Assembly: GCA_910592205.1 (NCBI GenBank)
Contig: CAJVPJ010000127.1
Coordinates: 1-42,033, forward strand
DNA length: 42,033 bases
Reading direction: 5' to 3'
From: Paraglomus occultum
Taxonomy: Eukaryota; Glomeromycota; Glomeromycetes; Paraglomerales; Paraglomeraceae
The notes beneath the pieces are model-generated. The model ran no database searches. It was not told where the DNA came from and saw only the letters and a program-made list of their open reading frames with translations. Every line of letters begins with the position of its first letter. Position 1 is the first letter of the stretch. This document shows positions 34,482-42,033 of this stretch, one piece after another. Made by a program: the position numbers and the translations under genes.

Positions 34482-37312
34482 CTAACCTCGTCCATCTTCA
34501 TCTTCCCGTTGTCTTTTCATTCCATGGCCCCCGCCTTCATAACCTCTTTTGATATAATAACAATGAAATTAAAGAAAAGAAGATATGGTAATGTCAAGTA
34601 ACGTTATTCTTACCTTTGGCCACGCGGTGCAACCGGCACGTCCTCGTTCACAAATCCTTGATCAAAGAAGGCAGGATTAAAATGCGGAGCCGGGTATCCA
34701 GGTTGATGAGGACCTAAGAAAACACGCGACGGCGAATGAAAACATAATTACTCATCAATTAATCCTGACGTTGATTTGCAAAATGCTCCAGTCAGGCTTC
34801 CAGTCCCGACTCTTTAATACGGTCTTGAATATCATTTTTCATACCAACCTCCCATCATATTTCTTCTGACAACTCCCTGCCCACCACGCATTCCCATCAT
34901 TCCTCCTCTTAACAGGGGATTCATCCCAAAAGACCCATCTGTTCCAAAACCATTCATATATCCAGCTGCGCGGCCAGGAAATGCAGCATATGGTCCCATA
35001 GGTGGCGCAAAGAAATCTCGCGGACCAGCCGGGATTGGGTTCCCTCTGAATGCATTGCCTCGATGGAAATCGAAATTAGGACGTATAATAGGCGGACGAA
35101 GTAATGGAGTTGACGTTGCGGATTGGTTCGATGTATTTGTAGGTGGTGTTGAGCGGTGAGACGACTGTTGTTGGCGAGCGGATTTGGACGGAGGTTCTAT
35201 TTACAAGGGAAGAGAAAACGGTTTGTCAATCGATGAAGCAAACTGGACGGTGTAGAGGGTAAATAGAGCCCTCGCTAAGGATATTTACCTTTAGGTACTG
35301 TCTTGAATGGATTTCCGTTTGCAGAGCTGGTAAAGTTGACGAGAACCTTCTTATCCGTAATCTCTCTATGGGGATAGACAAGCGTTATTATGAGACGTAT
35401 GTCGCATGCAGACAACCAAACAAATGCTAGATTCTTAATTGCGTTCCAACGTACGTCATCTCTAATCGAGTCTTTACCAATGCTGCAGCTTCTGATGAAG
35501 TGAACTCTACGTATGCGACACTACAAAGTGGTGAATGATAGAATAATTAATATGCAGTAATCGTTTCTAGTAATTGTCTCAAGATACAATTGAGTGGATG
35601 ACTTTCACCGGTTCGGGCCAAGTCATCTAAAGTGTTATGAATCTCATTGTTCGTTTTCAATAATGTCTATCTTACCCTCGTGATTTGCCGTTGACTTTAT
35701 GTTCATAGAATGTGATCTCCTTCAACTCTGATGTGACTCCAGCATCGCGCGCAACTTGCCGAAGATCTTCATCAGTTGTCCACTAGCGTCCAAAGGATTA
35801 ACGAGTAAAATTATTAGTATATGAATAATATCTGTGGGGAAGTGGGATGAATAATTCCTTGTCGGCTCTCTCTTACGACAATCCTCCATTCATCCAATCC
35901 TAAACAAAAGATTCTACTGTTCTATTTACCCAATTGAGTTCACCAATATACAAGGCATTTGTTGCATTGACGACTGGTTTCTTCTCTGGCTGTGGGCTTG
36001 GCGATCGCTGTGTATTCGATGATTTCTCCCGAGATTCGTATGTTGTGTCTTCTTGCGTCTCTGTTAAATCTATCAATATAAGATGCATATGTACAAAAGA
36101 AATCACCATAGCAATTTATACTAGATAATACGCTGGTACAAGACAACAAGTTTAAATAACAATTGATACCTTCATGACCATTCGTTCTTTTCTCTTCTTC
36201 CGTCTTGGTAAATATATCCTGTTTCATGGTTTGTGATAGTATATAATGATTTATGTGTTTATCGTTGAATTCGAGGTGGAAACAAGGTTATATTATGACG
36301 AACGTAAAAACAGGCAATCGAAGGGAAGTCGTCCGTTATCGAATCGTTTACGTAAATATATATTCGTTGGTTGTTTTTCAATATGAAAAACATGTTATTT
36401 ATGTTATAAGAAGAGGAAGAGAGGAATAAATGGAATCACTGTAAGTTCCTTAAGCTAATAAACCAAATCTCAACTCTTTATTTCCTTCCTCTTTGTTGTT
36501 TCTTCCCAGATGTCTTATACAGCTCTTTTGAATACTGTTGTTGTGTACATGCAGAGTAAATTACTCATTATATTAACGTAATTAGTAGTATTGTGGCTAT
36601 GAAAATAGACTCTGGGAAGATTTAATCAAGCGAGTGGAGCGTACATGAGAGCATACCACGAATACAACAAATATCTGTTGATCAGTTACTTTCCACCGAA
36701 GTATATCTCTCCACAATACGAGGACGTCTGCATAGACGTTTCTCGTATTGTGCAACTAATCTTCTCCTCATGATCTTAATGTCCGCTTCCATCTGACAAC
36801 TCCTTCTCAAAGTAGCATGACTTGGCACTATTCACTATTCCACCCATTTCCTCTTCCAATAATCACAGAAAGACGTCATCAGACAACTTGTTATAACATA
36901 ATGGATTGTATATACGAACCTTTTCAACTTCTCCAAAGTCAGCAAACAGATCGTCTTCGTTTATTTCAAGATCGTCGGGTCTATCGGAAGTACCAACATT
37001 ATTGCCCTCTCGCCGACGTTTAGCCGGACGAGTACCATCTTCATCGCCTGGGTTTTCGTCGTATAAATCATCGTGCTTGAGAAAATAATATAAAGTTAGA
37101 TGGAAAATTTAATTTTGGGATACGAGGCATGTAAGTATATTCACGTGTATTTACAATAATATTATACCATTCAAACAGAATATCAATATAAGCAGCAGTA
37201 CATGGGAAACCATCTCTTTTTCCAATCTGACCAATAACCCAATACTCACAGTCTCGTCGGTACCCAAGAACGTATCATCGCCATAAATGTCAAATGGATC
37301 TTCATCAGTCAT
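34482..37312 (-). CDS. CPSF6: CPSF6-like (CFIm68) pre-mRNA cleavage factor subunit
   Basis: CFIm68 binds the NUDT21 subunit and helps select polyadenylation sites in the nucleus. Ten exons: 37250-37312, 36920-37075, 36170-36218, 35930-36069, 35676-35782, 35455-35520, 35289-35365, 34849-35196, 34614-34713 and 34482-34545, giving 389 residues with all phases closing. The acidic N-terminus ([28 protein letters not shown]) matches the family. The RRM (about 125-205) has [40 protein letters not shown] and KKVLVNF. The rest is Pro/Gly/Met-rich ([28 protein letters not shown]). The end is [15 protein letters not shown], without the long RS domain of the animal protein. Intron 2 is 701 nt, unusually long here, with a weak GTTCGT donor. 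A CPSF7-like identity is also possible. Confidence 0.87.
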
Positions 37313-38113
37313 TGTAACCTGCAAGTCTAATTACAGAAGCTAGACGAGTATGTGTCTATATGGGATATGGATATATTAACTATTGATTTGAGTATCTGTT
37401 AGTATGTTCTGGGTACTTTTCAGCAGATTGTATAACAATGCAAACATATGAAGGTATCATCAGGCATATATATTATGTTGATCACAGGAGGACAGTAGTC
37501 TTGTAAATGCAGAGAGAGAGAGATGGAGAATAGCAGAAGTGTAGTATGTAGCAAAGTGTTGCTATAATCACCCAAATGCACTCTCCTGCTTACTACTTAA
37601 TCTCCAGTATTAAGTGGTCTTTTATTTGTATATTTAGCTATTCTATTTATATGTGTATACATACATTGGTACTCTCTCGTATTCCTTTCTTTTCGTATGT
37701 TCAGCTTCTATTCTTGAGATGTATACTATTACACCTTGAGTGTATACACGATGAACAGTAGCAAAGAGGCTATCTGACGAAGAGAACGAAACAACAAAGT
37801 AACAGGAGCAAATAGAAATCAAGAAAGCAAACAATATATAGATATATAAGTATAGTAAGTAGAGAGACAGGCTGAATCTATAAACGAGTGGGTAGGAGAA
37901 GACGAGTGTGGAATAAACGTTTTTGTTTGTAGGTGGCTTTGTATTATTAATTACGATTCCCATTGGTGTAACGATAATGATTCGGGGGGCGAACATCCGA
38001 TGACGGTTATGTGACGAATTTGGTAGAAAGATTTACTGAAAATGGCATATTCTACTACCATTTGTCAAATTTCGAGAGAATAAGAAGGACTACTATTTTA
38101 CCAAACCTGTTTG

Positions 38114-38144
<31 letters not shown>

Positions 38145-39018
38145 TATCACGTTTTAATTTAAAATAACAAGATCCGGCAGTTTGACTAGGTAAGTAAGTG
38201 TTAGAACAGCGATTGATTGCACGATATACTCAAAGGTATGACTCAAAAAATATTATCGGGCAAGACTGATGGTTCGCAAATAGCATAAAGAAAAGGTAAT
38301 ATGTTATGTGATTGATTGGGGCATTATTATTATGTCATTTATATATAAACTTTACTATAATGAGAATTTTCGATATAGTGAATTTTCGATATATATAGTC
38401 AAGAAAAATCTCCGTCCCGTCGACTTTACTATATCAAGTTTTGACTGTCGTAAATTTTGAAGTTTAGATAATTTCATGCCTGAATGGTGGGAGTAACTGG
38501 TGGTTTTTAATAGCTTATTATTATAAATCCATAATGAAACCAACACTATTAGAAGCATTCTAAAAAAAACAAGGGGTAAGAATTGCTCCCTTCCAAATCA
38601 AATTCTGCAGGAATATCCAGATAAAGAAAAAATTACTTATAAATTTTATCAAAAGTAAGAAAAATAATAAATAATAAACGAACACCACCATTAACCATCA
38701 AATTATGATAAACCAAGAAAAAAACGAAAACTTGAAGACAGGTAAGGGAAATCAGTTTAACATTTTGACTTGATAAAGATCTGCTTGAGCGCATTCATTA
38801 AGTCTTGTGACAATGTAACAACGTAAACAATAATTTATTTATGCTCACTCTTGAAAATATAAATAATACTAAAAGCACCAGAGTAATTGATGGGAGGAAA
38901 ATACTCGAACCCAAAGCCATCGATGAGCATAACCTATTCTTTAGTCACTCTGGTGAAAATTTAAATTTCATTATCTTCTTCACCATCATTATTATTAATT
39001 ACAACGTCATTATTACTA
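37313..39018. other. Intergenic stretch with microsatellites
   Basis: No convincing gene. It holds a short AG run near 37510-37520, an AT dinucleotide run at about 38117-38140, and a direct repeat GAATTTTCGATATA at 38364-38377 and 38380-38393 that could be a DNA-transposon end relic. Confidence 0.45.
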
Positions 39019-39390
39019 TCATCTTTTCCACGTCTGAGTGATATGCATTTTCTTTCTCTTTGTCTTCTTCCGCGGAGTGGTTCGTCGAAGACAAATATTT
39101 CTTATTGTTGACGCAGCGATGGTCTTTTGTTTATTCAGCAACTTGGAAATTTCAAACACCATTTTGTTAAATGAAAATTTTGGTTCCGATTCGGTTCTTT
39201 TATCGTATAATTGTCTGAAATCGTTCCACAATGTTTCGACTGGAGAATAATTTCGTTCGCTGATGATTTCGTTTTTTGATAAATTTCTGGACTTTATAGT
39301 CTTGGTTAACATTCCCATGCTGTGGAATTGGCTACAAATTATGCTATTTAGCAACTGACCGAGAACAAAGCCAATAAAAAAAATTCGCAC
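39019..39390 (-). CDS. Small basic protein, lineage-type, possibly helix-turn-helix-like
   Basis: Intronless ORF of 123 residues; an internal Met (near 39312) may be the real start because the first 30 residues are weakly protein-like. The core reads RNYSPVETLWNDFRQLYDKR, FSFNKMVFEISKLLNKQK and AASTIRNICLRRTTPRKKTK, a helical pattern ending in a basic tail. The IxxLLNK...STIRN...R-R-T-T-P-R pattern suggests a helix-turn-helix reading of the second half. I recognise no named family. It is probably nuclear from its charge, which is inference. Confidence 0.45.
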   Translation of the reverse strand: MRIFFIGFVLGQLLNSIICSQFHSMGMLTKTIKSRNLSKNEIISERNYSPVETLWNDFRQLYDKRTESEPKFSFNKMVFEISKLLNKQKTIAASTIRNICLRRTTPRKKTKRKKMHITQTWKR

Positions 39391-39640
39391 GAGAAATTAA
39401 ACAATTTTCATAAGAGTCTTATTGGAAGTTGACAGATTTGTTTTATTGTTTTTAAGATGTATGGTTTCAACGTGTTTATTGCGTTGTTGATTCTGGTTTT
39501 GTCCAGTATGCTGCGGAACCGCGCATTGATTATCATTGGTCACATTAAGAACAACAGTTACCCAATAATAATAATACGTCTATGATTAACGTTTAATATG
39601 TGCTGCGCGACGTGATCTAATAATAATAACGGCATCCAGC
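39391..39640. other. Short spacer between two small divergent ORFs
   Basis: AT-rich. It would contain both promoters if the flanking ORFs are genes. Confidence 0.35.
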
Positions 39641-39835
39641 ATGTCTAGCAACAACAATATCAACGACGCGTTGCAAAAGGCTCAGGAGAGCGTGAAAGAG
39701 GCGGAGGGCAAGCTGGACGCGACCATCACAGAGAGCGATAAACAGTCCTGGCAAAATCAGGTAAAAGCGCGGAACGCACGAGTGGCCAACCTAGAGAATG
39801 CGCTGAGTAGACGGATAACCCTTCACCTCTTATAA
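39641..39835 (+). CDS. Small coiled-coil-like protein, unknown
   Basis: The 64-residue ORF begins MSSNNNINDALQKAQESVKE and continues AEGKLDATITESDKQSW, then VKARNARVANLENALSRR. The heptad-like spacing of Ala, Val and Leu suggests one long amphipathic helix or coiled coil. Codon use and composition look protein-like up to the Arg pair; the last residues (ITLHLL) may be intron read-through. Such Ala/Glu-rich helices occur in many unrelated proteins, so no function is given. It may be a truncated copy of a longer gene. Confidence 0.4.
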   Translation: MSSNNNINDALQKAQESVKEAEGKLDATITESDKQSWQNQVKARNARVANLENALSRRITLHLL

Positions 39836-40898
39836 ATATAATTTTTTTCTTACATTTTATTGTCTTTTCGTTCATCCATCTGTCCATCATAAAGTTGTAC
39901 TGTGTTACCATATTCTTTCAATGCAGCTTATTTTCGTGGTATTCATTACTCGTTTCTATGATTTGTTTGTCTTTTATATAACCTATAATATCGAATACTT
40001 GTTTGCTGTGGGCCTACGAAACTATTCGCCTAATCATCGTCACTGCGGATGATATGCTAGCAAGCGGTTGAAATTGTCACGTGGTATGCATACACAAAAG
40101 TTAAACGTCTCAACTATTATTGACGGACCCGCAAGAACTAGCCATGCCATCCTGGCCTTAGAATGTTTGTAGATACCCCAAAAACGAAATCCACGAATCC
40201 ACAAATCCACATAGAACCGAATTCGACGTGAAGGTTTTGCGGGGGGGGAAAGCAGCAAGCAAAAGACACCGTAGCCAGTATGGAAATCCAAATAAACGAC
40301 CGATTTGAGTAAATGGAAACTCTATTTGACTAATTCGACACCCGACTCAACGAATTTATACGATTTAACATATGACATGGTGGTCGTAAAAAACACTTTG
40401 AGGTTCACATCAGCAAATGCAAAACAATCTCAGAAATAATTTAGTCTTAAACATGAGCTCTTGTATCTTATTACACCCAATATTTCTTAAGTATAGTATT
40501 TTTTAAGAGACCACTTAAAAGTTTTTTGGTTACTTCTTTGAGTATTTGAGCATGCTCTCTAAAATATACATCCAAACCAATAATTACAATGTTTAATTCA
40601 AACGACACATTTCCGCCTAAATTTGAAAACATGCCTGGCTGAGATGTTACATATTAATATATAGAGATTACATTATAATTAGTATTTTTTAATTCTAAAC
40701 GACACATTTCTGTTTAAATTTCTGTCTGAAATGTTACATATATAAAGACGGCATCCATAAATAAGTTGAGAATAGACTGGAATACTTTTAACATGCGATT
40801 TCAGAAACAAACCATCAGCTTAATTGAGGCTGAAATTTTTTATTTCTACTTGTGATTAATGTTATCATTTATCAAGTTCTAGTTAAAATGAAAAGATA
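39836..40898. other. Intergenic stretch with an imperfect local duplication
   Basis: No gene is seen. An imperfect direct duplication lies at 40591-40654 and about 40686-40742 (shared AAACGACACATTTC, TAAATTT and ATGTTACATAT). A G8 homopolymer lies at about 40241-40248. Confidence 0.4.
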
Positions 40899-40900
40899 TA

Positions 40901-41113
40901 CAGTGACTTACAAAACCAGCTCAATGTTTGAAAGAATTGAATGTGCAGGCTTATAACTCCACAAATATTCAACCAATTTACATGAAATTTAAACTGAATA
41001 TAGTCTTGCATTCTGGCTTCTAATTCACTTTTGTTTTATTTGAAAAGACTCAGTACTTCAAGAGTTATGATTTTTTAAATTTTATTAGTGCATTGAGCTG
41101 GTTTTGTAACCTG
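40901..41113. mobile_element. TIR-bounded Tc1/mariner-like element or element end
   Basis: The left end CAGTGACTTACAAAACCAGC continues to CTCAATG; the right end CATTGAGCTGGTTTTGTAAC (41091 on) is its reverse complement over 19 bases and finishes CCTG. TA flanks both sides (40899-40900, 41114-41115). It has no coding capacity. It is either a 213-bp MITE or the inverted-repeat 5' end of the Tc1 element whose transposase lies just right of it. Confidence 0.7.
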
Positions 41114-41244
41114 TAAACATATTAACTGTTGCACCTTTGTATGATGTAATGCAGACGCGCAACTCGATTTGTTTACTCAAAAAATACGTTATTTACACTT
41201 ATTTGTATATATATATAATGTTTGTTTATATTTTTCCACTCTTC

Positions 41245-41886
41245 TTTGAATTAAATTTCATTATAAAGCCTATTTCTGAAGAAACTCATAATAAAATTGT
41301 TTCCCTACTTGATAATGGACTTTCTTCATATAAAATCGCAGCACAATTGAATATTAGTCATGCAACTGTGGATAGAGTACTAGTACGCGAGAAGTCAAGA
41401 TCAAACATAAAAAAAAGTCAGGGTGGACGGCCAGCCAAACTTACTGAAACTGATAAATGTAGGTTGGTGTGTACAATCACTTCAGGAAAGGCAGATAATG
41501 CTGCTCAGCTCTCTCGTGAACTGAAGGAGAGCCCCAACATAGTGTTGAGCACCCAGACAGTGTGTCGTGCTTTAAAGGAAGCTGGGTTAAAGGCTGCAAC
41601 AAAGAAGAAATAGCCTCGACTTCTACCAAGACATATTCGTCAACGTCTTGACTTTGCAAAAAAATACCAACACTGGACCATTGAAGACTGGAAGCATGTC
41701 ATTTGGTCAGATGCGACCAAAATAAATCGATTAGGGTCAGATGGGCGTGAATGGGTCTGGAAAAAGCCTGGTGGTAGGATAACAGAGCAGCATGTTAAAG
41801 AAACGGTGAAATATTGTGGTGGAAGTCTTATGATTTGGGGCTGCATGACAGCTCAGGGGGTTGGCTATGCCAGTCGAATTGATTAA
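41245..41886 (+). pseudogene. Tc1-like transposase, interrupted
   Basis: The N-terminal helix-turn-helix region reads NKIVSLLDNGLSSYKIAAQL and NISHATVDRVLVREKSRS; a second DNA-binding part follows (GGRPAKLTETDKCRL). After an in-frame TAG at 41611-41613 the same frame continues with RHIRQRLDFAKKYQHW, VIWSDATKINRLGSDGREW (first catalytic Asp in SDATK) and LMIWGCMTAQGVGYASRID. There the element copy at 41889 cuts it off, before the remaining catalytic Asp and Glu/Asp. It cannot make an active enzyme as it stands. Confidence 0.85.
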
Positions 41887-41888
41887 TA

Positions 41889-42033
41889 CAGTGACTTACA
41901 AAACCAGCTCAATGTTTAAAAGAATTGAATGTGCAGGCTTATAACTCCACAAATACTCAACCAATTTACATGAAATTTAAACTGAATATAGTCTTGCATT
42001 CTGGCTTCTAATTCACTTTTGTTTTATTTGAAA
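41889..42033. mobile_element. Second copy of the 40901 element, cut by window end
   Basis: The 145 bases from CAGTGACTTACAAAACC to the window end match 40901-41045 with only two differences, in the same orientation, and are preceded by TA (41887-41888). It interrupts the transposase frame right after SRID. Its right end is outside the window. Confidence 0.85.

Noticed and set aside
37643-37996. Minus-strand 117-codon ORF in the intergenic region
   Set aside because: Low-complexity Tyr/Leu/Ser-rich translation of AT-rich repeats, with no recognisable domain.
1-42033. CRISPR arrays, bacterial operons or prophage features
   Set aside because: The DNA is eukaryotic with spliceosomal introns. 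No regular spacer-repeat arrays or ribosome-binding-site patterns are present.

Overview
The window looks like nuclear DNA of an early-diverging filamentous fungus, most likely an arbuscular mycorrhizal fungus (Glomeromycotina). The evidence is AT-rich intergenic DNA, genes cut by many short introns (about 50-130 nt, GT...AG), a DNMT1-type DNA methyltransferase with RFTS and BAH domains, a very large TPR array and scattered Tc1/mariner, IS630-like and MULE relics. The genus is inferred, not proven. All gene models were built by hand from reading frames, splice signals and family motifs. Exon phases were checked and close in every spliced model given.

Left part (1-11,000): the 5' end of a class I DNA photolyase gene runs off the left edge (minus). 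It is followed by a conserved fungal protein of unknown function (minus, 1798-2734), a 97-bp tandem duplication, an unrecognised three-exon gene (minus, 4505-5059), a doubtful small ORF (plus, 5955-6200) and a seven-exon TCD1/TCD2-type t6A dehydratase (minus, 6797-8733). About 2.3 kb without a convincing gene follows.

Middle part (11,000-26,250): a ten-exon RhoGEF (DH-PH) with a 16-residue Ser-Pro tandem repeat (plus, 11050-14572), a complete sixteen-exon DNMT1-like cytosine-5 methyltransferase (minus, 16577-21534), a GT34-like glycosyltransferase whose DxD motif is degenerate (minus, 21923-23172), the mitochondrial nuclease NUC1/EndoG (minus, 23467-24676) and the exon-junction-complex protein RBM8A/Y14 (minus, 25337-26211).

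Right part (26,250-42,033): a transposon-rich stretch holds a TA-flanked MITE, an IS630-like relic and a decayed MULE with a SWIM zinc finger. It lies just upstream of the most striking gene (plus, 30081-33932), in which a Cdc48/p97 N-terminal domain is fused to about 26 TPR repeats in place of the AAA ATPase rings. A CPSF6-like (CFIm68) RRM gene follows (minus, 34482-37312), then two small lineage-type ORFs. The right edge has a broken Tc1-like transposase between two near-identical copies of a TIR-bounded sequence.

The genes do not form a pathway. They are ordinary eukaryotic neighbours: DNA repair and methylation (photolyase, DNMT1), tRNA modification (TCD), RNA processing (RBM8A, CPSF6), signalling (RhoGEF), mitochondria (NUC1), and one apparently novel fusion.
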